A DNA stretch of 64,000 nucleotides from the NCBI GenBank assembly GCA_036375715.1, contig DASVBS010000004.1:1-64000 (forward strand), in the 5' to 3' direction. Positions 52,401 to 60,625 of this stretch are shown here, piece after piece. The notes under the pieces were generated by a model. The model did not search any database, had not been told where the DNA came from, and worked only from the letters and a program-made list of their open reading frames with translations. This stretch comes from Longimicrobiaceae bacterium (GTDB taxonomy: Bacteria; Gemmatimonadota; Gemmatimonadetes; Longimicrobiales; Longimicrobiaceae). Position numbers and translations under genes: made by a program. Numbering within the stretch: the first letter of the stretch is position 1; every line of letters begins with the position of its first letter.

Positions 52401-53234
52401 GCGGTGACGATCGACGATTGCTCCATTGATCCCGACCTCTACGTGCACGCCGACCGGCAGCGGCTCGCTCAGGTGGTGCTCAACCTCCTCTCCAACGCGG
52501 TCAAGTACAATCGCGAAGGTGGCGAGGTGAGGATCATCTGCGAGGCGACCGACGAGCGGGTCCGCCTCGGCATCCGGGACACCGGCCCCGGCATCCCACC
52601 GGAGCGGATGGACCAGCTGTTCGTTCCCTTCGAGCGGCTCGGTGCCGAGCATACCGGGGTCGAGGGCACCGGTCTCGGACTTGCCCTCTCGAGGCGCCTG
52701 GTAGAGGCGATGGAGGGGGTGCTTTCGGTAGACACCCGGCCCGGCGAAGGGAGCACTTTCTGGGTGGAGCTGATCCGCGTCAGCGATCCTACCGAAGTGA
52801 CGGTGCGGGGAGTCGCGGCGAACGGCCCGGGTCCGGAGGCGGGAGACTCCTCGCGCGGCGCCACCATCGTATACATCGAGGACAACCTCGCCAATCTGGC
52901 GTTGATCGAGACGATCCTTCTCGATCGACCCCAGATCACCCTTCTGCCGGCACTTCAGGGGATGATCGGCATCGAGCTCGCCGCCGAGCACAGGCCCGAC
53001 CTCATCCTCCTCGACCTGCACCTCCCCGACATGCCCGGGGATGAGGTGCTGAGCCGCTTGAAGAGTCACCCCCGCACGCGCGACGTGCCGGTTGTAATCA
53101 TCAGCGCCGATGCCACCCCGCGCCGCAGCGAGGGGCTGATCCGATCCGGTGCCAGCGCCTATCTCACCAAGCCGCTCGTTGTCGACGAGTTCCTGGGTAC
53201 GATCGACCGACTGCTGCGGGAGAAGGAGGATTGA
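49437..53234 (+). CDS. Multi-PAS/GAF hybrid sensor histidine kinase
   Basis: This large soluble kinase of 1265 residues has domains in order: PAS (about 20-140), PAS (about 145-270), GAF (about 300-460), PAS (about 475-610), a coiled coil (about 610-660) and two more PAS domains (about 665-770 and 775-890). Next come HisKA with His904 (MSHELRTPMNSILGF), HATPase (NLLSNAVKYN, DTGPGIPP, GTGLGLALS) and a C-terminal receiver (about 1142-1260, Asp1193 in LILLDLHLPDMPG). It probably integrates several cytoplasmic signals, with ligands unseen. It has no membrane helix. Its stop overlaps the next kinase gene by 4 bp, forming a two-gene phosphorelay. ATG 49437 is supported by the conserved PAS start. 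Confidence 0.94.
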   Translation: MSLRPSEPGPPLAERESMLRALRASEERLHTVVSSAPIVLWALDRNGVFTFSDGKVLGLLGLRPGEVIGRSVTDLYADYPEILADVRRALAGEEFTTTARLGRTTFETRYTALRDDEGRVVGTIGVAVDISERVRAEEERERSLSLLRATLESTADGILVVDSSLRVVSYNRKFAEMWRLEGDDLDTGLDQRLLEAVRDQLANPEGFIQRVQELYADPTAHSKDLLEFKDGRMYERYSQPQRIGDQIVGRVWSFRDVTEQRTAERALVERERQLAATVEALKISQERSQVMAERMHAVASAAAGVLGADSVEKLQEVLRNACRTVIPFDAFTFALYHPEDHTLTILSAYDTDIWVPGNTMSAKGVPMERVIRERRSLVTLHADDPAAAGTKIMGTGRRSESVIRSPILGTDRVLGVLSVQSYTPEAYSQEDVTVLETIASLAATALENIRLAEERRAVEDALRRSESRFRTMFEQFPLSLQIFSPNGETIEVNEAWRRLFRIRPEDLGDFNPLTDPQLADLAEVMRRGFAGERLQLPPSLFDPAKSGVAPPNEEAWDAPRWIQAFICPVKDEKGDVREVFIIHQDVTAQKEAEEVLRRSHQELEERVEERTAELAETNMALEEEIAERERAEEELRQKTSELEGVFRALPDLYFRLDPTGVILDFAAGQSSPFIRAPQDIVGRHIDQVVPEEVVEKVQEGIREVARTGALVCVEFVLPLEDGERDVEARLVPFLDGQIITVVRDVTDQKNAERALQRSEEHFRRLIENSSDIATIVDLNGINRYQSPSIKHILGYDPEEIVGTSALERIHPEDVPACREILRWMVDHPGVTRGAEFRYRHKNGGWRVLEARGRTLLPDSAAAGIVINSRDVTERKEAQVVLERARQAAERANRAKSEFLSRMSHELRTPMNSILGFAQLLGRKELAPDQRKSVDHIIKAGQHLLNLINEILDISRIEANRHQLSLEPVRLSNVVCEGLTLIQPLAAQRAVTIDDCSIDPDLYVHADRQRLAQVVLNLLSNAVKYNREGGEVRIICEATDERVRLGIRDTGPGIPPERMDQLFVPFERLGAEHTGVEGTGLGLALSRRLVEAMEGVLSVDTRPGEGSTFWVELIRVSDPTEVTVRGVAANGPGPEAGDSSRGATIVYIEDNLANLALIETILLDRPQITLLPALQGMIGIELAAEHRPDLILLDLHLPDMPGDEVLSRLKSHPRTRDVPVVIISADATPRRSEGLIRSGASAYLTKPLVVDEFLGTIDRLLREKED

Positions 53235-54943
53235 TGATGCGAGGCCGTGATGTGCGTGACTCGGTGATCCTCATCGTCGACGATGAGCGAGCCAACCTGG
53301 ACCTCCTGGAGGCGTGCCTGGAGGACGACGGCTACAAGCACCTGCACTCGGTCCAGGATCCGCGCGAGGTGGTGGACGCCTTTGAGCGGTATCACCCGGA
53401 CATCGTGCTCCTCGACCTGCACATGCCGCATCTCGACGGATTTGCGGTCATGGAGCAGCTACTCCAGCACATCCCTGCGGGAGATTACCTGCCGATCCTG
53501 GTTCTCACCGCCGACATCACCGCGGAGGCAAAGCGGCGGGCGCTCTCCGGCGGGGCGAAGGACTTCCTGAGCAAGCCCTTCGACCTGGGCGAGGTGGTGC
53601 AGCGCATCGCCAATCTGCTCGAGACCCGCCTCCTGCACCGCGAAGAGCAGGAGGCGCGGCGCGCTGCCGAAGCCGCCGAGGCGCGCGCCCGCATCCTCGC
53701 GGAGGCGGGGCGCATCCTCGCTACCTCCTTCGACTACCAGACCACGCTCAGCTCCCTCGCCCGCCTGGCTGTGCCCGCGGTGGCGGACTATGCGGTCGTC
53801 GACGTCCTGCAGGAGGATGGCTCGATCGCCCGGGTCGGGGTCGCGCACGTGGATCCGGCGAAAGAGCCGCTGCTGCGCGAGACCGCCCATCTGGCGGCGG
53901 GGCGTCTGCCGCCCACCCACCCCGAGGTCGGCGCGCTGACCGAAGGCAGGGAGACCCTGGTCACCGACATCACCGAGGAGATCATCGAGGAGATGGCGGC
54001 GGACGACGAGCACCGTCGCATCATCGCGGAGCTCTCCCCGAAGTCCTTGATCGCGGTGCCGTTGCAGGTGCCCGGGCAGGTGATCGGCTCCCTGGTGCTG
54101 GCGGCGGCCGAGTCGGGCCGCCGTTTTGACGCCGGCGATTTCCGCCTGGCCCAGGAGCTTGCCAGCCGGGCCGCGATGGCGGTCGAGGGGGCACGCCTCT
54201 ACCACGCCGCGCAGCGCGCCCTGCATGCGCGTGACGAGATGCTGTCGGTGGTCGCCCACGACCTACGCAACCCGCTGAACGCCATCATCCTCGGGGTGGA
54301 GGGGGTGCTGGAGGATCTGCCCAAGGCGCAGCTCCCCGTGGAGTACCAAACGCTGCAGACCGTGCGGGTATCGGCGCGGCGGATGGACCGGCTCATCCAC
54401 GATCTGCTGGAGGTCGCGCGGATCGAGAGCGGGAAGCTGCGCATTGAGCCGCACCCTGAGCGAATCGCGATGATCGTCGACGAAGCGGTGGCGATGATGC
54501 GCCCGCTTGCCGAGTCGCAGGGGCTGGAGGTCGTCACCTGCGTGGATCGGGGGATCCGGCCGGTGCTGGCGGATGGATCGAGGATCCTGCAGGTGATTTC
54601 CAACCTGGTGGGGAACGCGATCAAATTCACGCCGGCGGGAGGAAAGGTGACGATCGAAGCGGAGGAGCTGGAGAGCGAGGTGCGCCTGGTAGTGGCGGAC
54701 ACCGGAACCGGGATTGCCGCGGAGCAGCTCCCGCATCTCTTCGCCAGGCACTGGCAGGGGAGCGACCGCGACCGACGGGGGATCGGGCTGGGGCTGGCCA
54801 TCGCCAAGGGGATCATCGAGAGCCACCGCGGGCGCATCTGGGTCGAGAGCCAGTTCGGCGCCGGCAGCCGCTTCTACTTCACCCTCCCATTGGCGGAGAG
54901 CAGCGTCGTCTCGGAGCGGACCCTGGTGCCGTCCCAGGGATAA
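53231..54943 (+). CDS. Receiver-GAF-histidine kinase hybrid protein
   Basis: This 570-residue protein has the domain order inverted relative to classic hybrids: a receiver first (about 10-125, Asp62 in VLLDLHMPHLDG), then a short coiled coil with GAF (about 160-320), and HisKA with His343 (VVAHDLRNPLNAIILG). The HATPase shows NLVGNAIKFTP, DTGTGIAAE and GLGLAIAKGI. Its start overlaps the previous kinase stop (ATGA), so the N-terminal receiver is a natural phosphate acceptor from that kinase. This arrangement would pass signals from the PAS kinase to this kinase and on to an unknown target. The receiver closely resembles that of the HD-GYP protein at 15.6 kb. Confidence 0.93.
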   Translation: MMMRGRDVRDSVILIVDDERANLDLLEACLEDDGYKHLHSVQDPREVVDAFERYHPDIVLLDLHMPHLDGFAVMEQLLQHIPAGDYLPILVLTADITAEAKRRALSGGAKDFLSKPFDLGEVVQRIANLLETRLLHREEQEARRAAEAAEARARILAEAGRILATSFDYQTTLSSLARLAVPAVADYAVVDVLQEDGSIARVGVAHVDPAKEPLLRETAHLAAGRLPPTHPEVGALTEGRETLVTDITEEIIEEMAADDEHRRIIAELSPKSLIAVPLQVPGQVIGSLVLAAAESGRRFDAGDFRLAQELASRAAMAVEGARLYHAAQRALHARDEMLSVVAHDLRNPLNAIILGVEGVLEDLPKAQLPVEYQTLQTVRVSARRMDRLIHDLLEVARIESGKLRIEPHPERIAMIVDEAVAMMRPLAESQGLEVVTCVDRGIRPVLADGSRILQVISNLVGNAIKFTPAGGKVTIEAEELESEVRLVVADTGTGIAAEQLPHLFARHWQGSDRDRRGIGLGLAIAKGIIESHRGRIWVESQFGAGSRFYFTLPLAESSVVSERTLVPSQG

Positions 54944-55023
54944 CGACGAGGGGAAACCACAGAGACGGCGCGAAGGATTGCACGGCGGGCACAGAGAAGG
55001 CCCTGCTGTCTGCGATCAAAGCT

Positions 55024-56205
55024 TCAGGATTCAAAATTGTAATTCGAAATTCGTAATTCGTAATTTTCCGGCCTCTGTGCCCTCCGCGAAATCCTCCGTA
55101 CGCTCTGCGATCCCGTCCGTCGCGCCGTCAGAAGAACCGAGGGAGTCTGCAGGTACGACTCGAGCTCGTCGGCGCGCCGCTGTGCACTGTGCTCTGCAAC
55201 GATCGTTGACCGGAGCGCGGCTCCCATGGCCCGGCGATCGTCGGGATGTGTGTCCTCCAGCAGGGCGCAGGCTGCCTCGGTGGTCTCCGGTAGGGCGAGC
55301 TCCTGCCCGGGCACGAAGAGCTGGTCGATGCCCGGCCAGAAATCCGAGAGGATCGCCGCTCCGCATGCGCCCGCCTCGAAGAGGCGCACCGAGGGCGACC
55401 AGCCCGCGGCCACCATGTCGGCGCGCGTCGCGTTGAGCTGCCACGCCGCGCTCGAGTAGAAGGCGGCGTGACGCGAGGGCGGCAGGTGGCTCACGCGCCG
55501 CACGTTGGCGGGCCAGCGGATCTCGTCGGGGTACTGCGGCCCCGCCACCAGGAAAGACCGCTTCGGCAGCGCCCACGCCACGTCGTTCAGCAGCCGCTCG
55601 ATTACTGGCTGACGATCGGGAGCGTAGGTCCCCATGTAGGCGAGGTCGACCTCGAACTCGGGGTCCTTGTCGACGGGGCCGTGCGCTTCCGGGTCGACCG
55701 AGCAGTAGAGGGCCCGCGCATCCCGAGCCCCGAGCTCCCCCTCCAGCACGTGCTCCAGCCAGGGTCCACCGGTAAAAGATAGGTAGCGGGTGAAGAGCGG
55801 GACCTGGTCTACCCGCAGGTAGTCTGCCCCGGGGCCGCGGAGCTGCGCCACCGTCACCGGGGTGTCGATGTCGTAGAAGAAGAGCGGATCGACGCCGGCC
55901 TCGGCGAGGGCATCGATGACCGCTGCACCCTGTCGCACGTACGAGCCGACGAGGGTAGCGTCCGCCTCGCGGGCCTCGGTGATCGCGCGCGGGATCACCT
56001 GCTCCCAGCTCGGGTAGAGCTCGAGCCGGCAGAACTCGGGATTCGCGAGGTCGCGGTGGGCGCCTCCATACCAGGGAGCATCCCACTCGTAGAACACCAC
56101 CTCGTGTCCGCGTGCGGCGAAGGCGCGAAGCAGCGCCCGATAGGTCGTCGCGTGACCGTTGCCCCAACTGGACGAGAGGGAGAGTCCGAACACGACCAGC
56201 TTCAT
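55024..56205 (-). CDS. CgeB-type glycosyltransferase
   Basis: The protein of 393 residues starts at ATG 56205, overlapping the upstream stop (ATGA). MKLVVFGLSLSSSWGNGHAT begins a GT-B fold. FYDIDTPVTVAQLRGPGADY and LAYMGTYAPDRQPVIERLLN lie in the middle. AGWSPSVRLFEAGACGAAI followed by LSDFWPGIDQLFVPGQE are typical of the CgeB/spore-maturation glycosyltransferase group. It should transfer a sugar within the cluster. Its last dozen residues (PENYELRISNYNFES) are encoded by the AATTACG heptamer array at 55031-55065, so the C-terminus was extended by the repeat. The donor and acceptor are unknown. Confidence 0.85.
   Translation of the reverse strand: MKLVVFGLSLSSSWGNGHATTYRALLRAFAARGHEVVFYEWDAPWYGGAHRDLANPEFCRLELYPSWEQVIPRAITEAREADATLVGSYVRQGAAVIDALAEAGVDPLFFYDIDTPVTVAQLRGPGADYLRVDQVPLFTRYLSFTGGPWLEHVLEGELGARDARALYCSVDPEAHGPVDKDPEFEVDLAYMGTYAPDRQPVIERLLNDVAWALPKRSFLVAGPQYPDEIRWPANVRRVSHLPPSRHAAFYSSAAWQLNATRADMVAAGWSPSVRLFEAGACGAAILSDFWPGIDQLFVPGQELALPETTEAACALLEDTHPDDRRAMGAALRSTIVAEHSAQRRADELESYLQTPSVLLTARRTGSQSVRRISRRAQRPENYELRISNYNFES
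55031..55065 (-). repeat. Heptamer array inside a coding 3' end
   Basis: On the - strand AATTACG, AATTACG, AATTTCG, AATTACA and a degenerate ATTTTGA follow each other in register. The array lies within the last codons of the CgeB-type gene, whose stop is at 55024-55026. Confidence 0.88.
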
Positions 56206-57317
56206 CCCACCTCCTCCTCGGCGCCCCCCGTGATCTCCACGGCGGCCGCGGGCCGCGTGCGGAGAATCGCGTCCACGAGTGTGGCCCGCTGATCGTAAGT
56301 GTGACATCGAAGGGCGCGGCGGCGTGCCGCCTCCCCGATTCGCCGCGCCGTGGCGGGATCGGTGGCGCGGGCGATTCGCGCCACCTCCTCCCCGGACGTG
56401 GCAACCAGGATTTCTTCTCCCGGCTCGAAGAATTCCTCGATCCCACGCCAGGGATCGGTGACCTGGCAGGCTGCCGCGCCGGCCGCCTCGAACATCCGCG
56501 TGGCCGGAGACCAGCCGTTCGTGGCCATCGACTCCCGGTGGATGTTGAGCACGATCCGCGCGGCGCTGTTCAGCTCGTTGTGTCGCGAGGTGGGGACGTG
56601 GCCCAGGTATTCGACGTTGGCCGGGAAATTCACGTCGCCCCACCCCTCGCCCCCGAGAGCAAAGCGGCCCTCGGGGAAGTGCTCCGCGGCGCAAAAGAAA
56701 AACTCGTGTACCCGCTCTTCGCGGTCGGGGAGCCGATTCCCCATGAAGAGAACATCCCATCCGGGAGGGACGACCTCCGGCAGCGGTCGGTGCTCGTCGG
56801 CATCGAGGCCGTTGTAGACGGGCGTACAGCCCTGCGCTCCGTAACGCCGGTAAGCCTCGACCACTGGAGGCCCGCCGCCGTAGGTGAAGATCCAGTCATA
56901 CCTCGGGATGCACTCGGTGAAGGCGTCGGTCGGATCGGCTTCGAGTCGGCCGAGGGTAGCGGGGGCGTCCACGTCCCAGAAAGCAGTGGCGGCATTGCCA
57001 CCCGACCGATCGGCAATCGCATCTTCCAGCTCGCGATCCCACACGCCCACGCCGCTGCACTTGATCACCCAATCGCTGGCAGCGAAGGCAGCATCTACCA
57101 GCCGGTCACGTTCGGCTTCGTCACGGTAGACGACCACCCGCGCGTATCCGGGTTCGCCCTGGAGGTCGCGTCGCTGCTGACGCCCGAAAGCGTCCGGCTC
57201 GCAGAAGACGATGTGGTGACCGAGGCGATGCAGCGCCCGCAGCAGCCCGCGATAATAGGTGGCCGCGCCGTTCCAGTAAGAAGAGACCAGTGACGAGCCG
57301 AAGAAGGTCAGGCGCAT
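56202..57317 (-). CDS. CgeB-type glycosyltransferase (paralog of the next gene)
   Basis: The 371-residue protein shares its layout and start (MRLTFFGSSLVSSYWNGAAT) with the downstream glycosyltransferase, so they are tandem paralogs. Signature parts are TAFWDVDAPATLGRLEADPT, WDVLFMGNRLPDREERVHEF and TNGWSPATRMFEAAGAAAC, the last being the sugar-nucleotide binding region of CgeB-like GT-B enzymes. It is cytoplasmic by lack of signal. It starts seven bases after the GT4 gene and overlaps its paralog by 4 bp. The two may add consecutive sugars. No acceptor can be deduced. Confidence 0.87.
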   Translation of the reverse strand: MRLTFFGSSLVSSYWNGAATYYRGLLRALHRLGHHIVFCEPDAFGRQQRRDLQGEPGYARVVVYRDEAERDRLVDAAFAASDWVIKCSGVGVWDRELEDAIADRSGGNAATAFWDVDAPATLGRLEADPTDAFTECIPRYDWIFTYGGGPPVVEAYRRYGAQGCTPVYNGLDADEHRPLPEVVPPGWDVLFMGNRLPDREERVHEFFFCAAEHFPEGRFALGGEGWGDVNFPANVEYLGHVPTSRHNELNSAARIVLNIHRESMATNGWSPATRMFEAAGAAACQVTDPWRGIEEFFEPGEEILVATSGEEVARIARATDPATARRIGEAARRRALRCHTYDQRATLVDAILRTRPAAAVEITGGAEEEVG

Positions 57318-57324
57318 AGAGGGC

Positions 57325-58437
57325 TCATACGGGTTGATGGACGGATCGCGTGGAGCCGGGCAGCGGACGATCGGGGGCGAGGGCCGCGTAGATACCCTGA
57401 TATTCCCGCGCCATTCGATCCGCGGTGTAGCGCTCGAGTGCGCGCCGCCGGGCCGCCTCCGCCAGGCGGCGCACGCGCGTCTCGTCCCGCCTCAGAGAAG
57501 ACAGAATCGCGGCCAGGCGGCCCGAGTCTCCGGGAGGGAAGAACTCGGCGCACCCGTCCCAGAGCTCCCGGAACGAGCCGATGTCGGAGAGCACCAGGGC
57601 GCAGCCGTGCAATGCCGCCTCCAGCGGAGCGAGCCCGAAAGGCTCATACAGCGACGGGCCGACGTAGATGGTGGCACGGCCGAGCCACGCGTCGACGCTC
57701 GCTCGGTCGGCGGTTCCGTGGCAGACGATGTGTTTCGTTTCGAGGTGCTCGCCCTGCGGCGACGTACAGGGGCCCAGCAGATGGATCGGCGGCGCGTCCT
57801 CTCCGAGCTCGTCCGCTGCCTTGTCCAGCGTGCGGATTCCCTTCGCCGAATCCCAGGCGCGACCAACGCTGACCACAAGCGGGCTCCTACGCTCCTGGTG
57901 GTCGGGGTCGGGGGGAGCGATGCCATTGGCAATCACCTGGTCCGCCGCAAAGCCGTAATGGCGGGCGAGAAGCCTCGATTGATATTGCGAAGGGGCGATC
58001 ACCAGCGTTGCTCGCCGCAACGCCGACCGGACACGGTCGTGGTATTCGCTCCACTCCGCCGGCGCGGGTGACGCCAGCGTCTCCGAGAACCAGGAGAAGA
58101 CGTCGCTGTGGGAGACGAGCAGCGTAGGCGCAGCGAAGTTGCCGAGCGCGGGCGAGTACTGGTTCAGGTGCACCACGACGGGCCGCCATTCCAGCGCGAG
58201 CTCCTCGATCCAGGCGGTGGACGCCTCCACGTCCGCCGCCGAGTCGGGCATCCACTCGAGGCGATAGGGGCGCGCTGCCACCTCGACGCAACTCGGCAAC
58301 GGCCCGCGTCGGTCTGCGGCCGCATCCCCCAGCACGGCGAGCAGCACCTTGTGCCCGGCGGCGCACAACGATTCCGCCAGAATGCGGGTGTAGTCCCAGA
58401 CCCCGCCCACCGTGTCGGTCGTCAGCAGAATTCTCAT
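57325..58437 (-). CDS. Glycosyltransferase family 4 protein
   Basis: The 370-residue GT4 (GT-B) enzyme has MRILLTTDTVGGVWDYTRIL, which contains the usual donor-domain glycine turn (GGVWDYT). SPLVVSVGRAWDSAKGIRTL opens the C-terminal domain. YEPFGLAPLEAALHGCALVL holds the nucleotide-sugar binding E-x7-E pattern (EPFGLAPLE). It should transfer a sugar from an NDP-sugar with retention of configuration. It overlaps the Gfo/Idh gene stop/start by 4 bp and lies seven bases before the CgeB-type gene. No membrane helix is visible. Donor and acceptor are unknown. Confidence 0.92.
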   Translation of the reverse strand: MRILLTTDTVGGVWDYTRILAESLCAAGHKVLLAVLGDAAADRRGPLPSCVEVAARPYRLEWMPDSAADVEASTAWIEELALEWRPVVVHLNQYSPALGNFAAPTLLVSHSDVFSWFSETLASPAPAEWSEYHDRVRSALRRATLVIAPSQYQSRLLARHYGFAADQVIANGIAPPDPDHQERRSPLVVSVGRAWDSAKGIRTLDKAADELGEDAPPIHLLGPCTSPQGEHLETKHIVCHGTADRASVDAWLGRATIYVGPSLYEPFGLAPLEAALHGCALVLSDIGSFRELWDGCAEFFPPGDSGRLAAILSSLRRDETRVRRLAEAARRRALERYTADRMAREYQGIYAALAPDRPLPGSTRSVHQPV

Positions 58438-59618
58438 CGCCCGTAGATCCGGTCGATAATCCCGGCCACCTCGATCAAACGTTCAGCGGCGGGGTCGAAC
58501 CGTTCGCCCGCGGCGAGGCGCTGCGCCCAGGCAGTGGCGGCGCGACCTCCCCACTCATCCGGAGGGGAGGTCAGCGTCTCCGCCGAGGTACCGGTGAAGC
58601 GCTCCGCGACGAAGTTGTAGAAGGAGCCACCCACGTTGCGAAGCCGGAGCCCGCCCTCGGCGCCGTGGAAGCTCGCTTCGATGTGTGCGTCGCAGCCGGT
58701 GTGAAGCCGCCATGAGGTGGCTATTCGCACGGACACTCCCCGTTGCAGGAGGAGGTTGGCAATCCCGTAATCCTCCACCACGGGCGGATCAGGCGCGAGC
58801 AGCTCGCCACGTTGGTACAGCCGGGCGCGTACCTCCTCCACCGCCGGAAAGCCGAGCGTCCACAGCGCCAGATCGACGAGGTGGATGCCCAGGTCCATGA
58901 CGCACCCGCCGCCGGATAGGTGTGCGTCGTAGAACCAGTCCTTGTCGGGGCCGTACGCATTGTGGAAGACGAGATCCGCCGCATACACGCGGCCGATTGC
59001 TTCCGCAGAGACCAGCTCGCGGATGCGCTGCATGCCGGTGGTGAACCGGTAGGAGAGATCCACCTCGAGCAGCAGATCGGCCTTGCGGGCCGTCTCCACC
59101 ACCCGTGCCACCTCGTCGGCCGTGCGGCCCAGGGGCTTCTGACAGAACACGGCCGCCCCGCTCTCGAGGGCAGCGATTGCCTGTTCCGCATGCAGCGCGC
59201 TCGGCGTGGCAATCACGATCCCGTCCAGGCCGGCAGAGAGCATCTCTTCGAACGGGCCCACCACCTTCGCCCCCGGAACGCTCTCGACGGCCGCCGAAGC
59301 CATCTCCGGGGCGGGGTCGCAGATCATCGCCACGTGGCCGAACCCGCTCCGATGGATCGCTTCCATCCGGTGCCGTCCGATCCAGCCGGTCCCCAGAAAG
59401 CCGAGCCGGGGCGCTGCCTCCGCCCGCCTGTGCTCGCTCGAGCGCACGTGCAGTTTCGCGTCGACCCCTTCGGCCTCCGCCTCGGTCGAATCGACACGCG
59501 GTTTCGCCCCGACTCCTGCGGGGTCCGCCTCGCTCGAGCGCGCACTCTGCCTCGCCCCGACCTCGGCGGGGTCCGCCTTGCTCGTGGCGCTCGCATCCTG
59601 CCAGTTTGCCGGACTCAT
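58434..59618 (-). CDS. Gfo/Idh/MocA oxidoreductase with repeat-bearing N-terminal extension
   Basis: The 394-residue protein has its catalytic core from about residue 70: PRLGFLGTGWIGRHRMEAIH, IVIATPSALHAEQAIAALES, VFCQKPLGRTADEVARVVE with the conserved Lys of the (E)KP motif, and MDLGIHLVDLALWTLGF. It should oxidise or rearrange an NDP-sugar for the glycan cluster, using NAD(P). The first 62 residues are an added low-complexity tail of three 16-residue units of the form ADPAxVGAxxxxxSxE. It overlaps neighbours by 4 bp on both sides. No alternative start downstream of the extension fits the coupling, but translation of the tail is unproven. Confidence 0.88.
   Translation of the reverse strand: MSPANWQDASATSKADPAEVGARQSARSSEADPAGVGAKPRVDSTEAEAEGVDAKLHVRSSEHRRAEAAPRLGFLGTGWIGRHRMEAIHRSGFGHVAMICDPAPEMASAAVESVPGAKVVGPFEEMLSAGLDGIVIATPSALHAEQAIAALESGAAVFCQKPLGRTADEVARVVETARKADLLLEVDLSYRFTTGMQRIRELVSAEAIGRVYAADLVFHNAYGPDKDWFYDAHLSGGGCVMDLGIHLVDLALWTLGFPAVEEVRARLYQRGELLAPDPPVVEDYGIANLLLQRGVSVRIATSWRLHTGCDAHIEASFHGAEGGLRLRNVGGSFYNFVAERFTGTSAETLTSPPDEWGGRAATAWAQRLAAGERFDPAAERLIEVAGIIDRIYGR
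59433..59576 (-). repeat. Three 48-bp tandem coding repeats (16-residue units)
   Basis: Residues 15-62 of the oxidoreductase read as three diverged units: ADPAEVGARQSARSSE, ADPAGVGAKPRVDSTE and AEAEGVDAKLHVRSSE. The corresponding DNA is a 48-bp tandem repeat with substitutions. Confidence 0.85.
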
Positions 59619-60625
59619 GCGATGGTGATGAGCGCCTTGATGAATCCTTCGGGCCGGTCCCGCGCCGCATCCAGCGCTTCTCCGAGCCGCTCGAGCAGAA
59701 ACCAGTGGGTATAGAGCGGCGAGGGATCCAGTCGTCCTTCGGCCATAGCCTGCACCGCTTCCCTCACGCCCCGCCGGACCACCTCCACGTCCCGCTCGTG
59801 CGCGTTGATGACGTCGATTCCGCGCCAGTTCCAGAGCTGCATGTTCACCTGCCGCGGCCCGTCCTGGTGGTAGCCCGCGACGATCAGCCGTCCCCCCTCC
59901 CGGGTCAGCTCACCGGCAAGGTCGAGCGGCCACTGCTTCCCCACCGCCTCGATGACGCGGTCGCACATTGCGCCACGCGTGCACTCCTTCACCTCCTCGA
60001 TGATGCCCGTGTGATCGTCCATCGGGATGGTGCGCGCGGCACCCATTCTTTCGGCCAGCGCGAGGGCGGATGGGCGTCGGGAGATGGCGATGACCTTTGC
60101 TCCCGTCCGGGCGGCGAGCTGCGTCAGCAGGAGCCCGAGGAAGCCCGTCCCGACGATGGCTACGGTCTGGCCCGGCTCCACCGCGCTGCGGCGGAGGATG
60201 TTCATCACGCAGCCGAGCGGCTCACCCGGCAGCGGGATGTCGCGCAGCACGGTCGGGATCGGGACCACATCGACGGCGTCGAGGACCAGGTGCGTGGCGA
60301 ACGCACCGTTGGCGATCGTGGCCACCCGGTCGCCCTCTTCGATACCCGTCACTCCACTGCCGATCCGGTCCACCAGCCCCCAGCCTTCGTGACCCGGCGC
60401 CCCGTCGGGAAAGGGGTACTCAAACCAGGGGGCCCCCGCCCAGGGCGCGAGGTTCGAGGCGCAGACGCCGCACCCCTCCAGTCTGACGCGTACCTGGCCG
60501 GGACCTGGCTCCGGCAGCCCAGCCGTTTTCAGCTGGATCCTTCCTGGAGCCGCCAGGACCGCGCTGCGGGCGTGAGTCTCGAGGCGCGTGGCCGTGCTGG
60601 TCGCCTCCTGCCTCACCTCGATCAA
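59615..60625 (-). CDS. Zinc-type alcohol dehydrogenase (MDR family)
   Basis: The protein is 336 residues. TTG 60625 is preferred because a strong GGGAGG sits five bases upstream and the codon overlaps the epimerase stop (TTGA). GEGCGVCASNLAPW corresponds to the zinc-binding Cys region (GCGVCASN), and APGHEGWGLVDRIGSGVTGI gives the G-H-E motif. TVAIVGTGFLGLLLTQLAAR is the NAD(P) Rossmann fold. It resembles the threonine and sorbitol dehydrogenase branch. In this cluster it may oxidise a sugar or sugar alcohol for glycan precursor supply. It overlaps the Gfo/Idh gene by 4 bp. The substrate is unknown. Confidence 0.88.
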   Translation of the reverse strand: MIEVRQEATSTATRLETHARSAVLAAPGRIQLKTAGLPEPGPGQVRVRLEGCGVCASNLAPWAGAPWFEYPFPDGAPGHEGWGLVDRIGSGVTGIEEGDRVATIANGAFATHLVLDAVDVVPIPTVLRDIPLPGEPLGCVMNILRRSAVEPGQTVAIVGTGFLGLLLTQLAARTGAKVIAISRRPSALALAERMGAARTIPMDDHTGIIEEVKECTRGAMCDRVIEAVGKQWPLDLAGELTREGGRLIVAGYHQDGPRQVNMQLWNWRGIDVINAHERDVEVVRRGVREAVQAMAEGRLDPSPLYTHWFLLERLGEALDAARDRPEGFIKALITIA

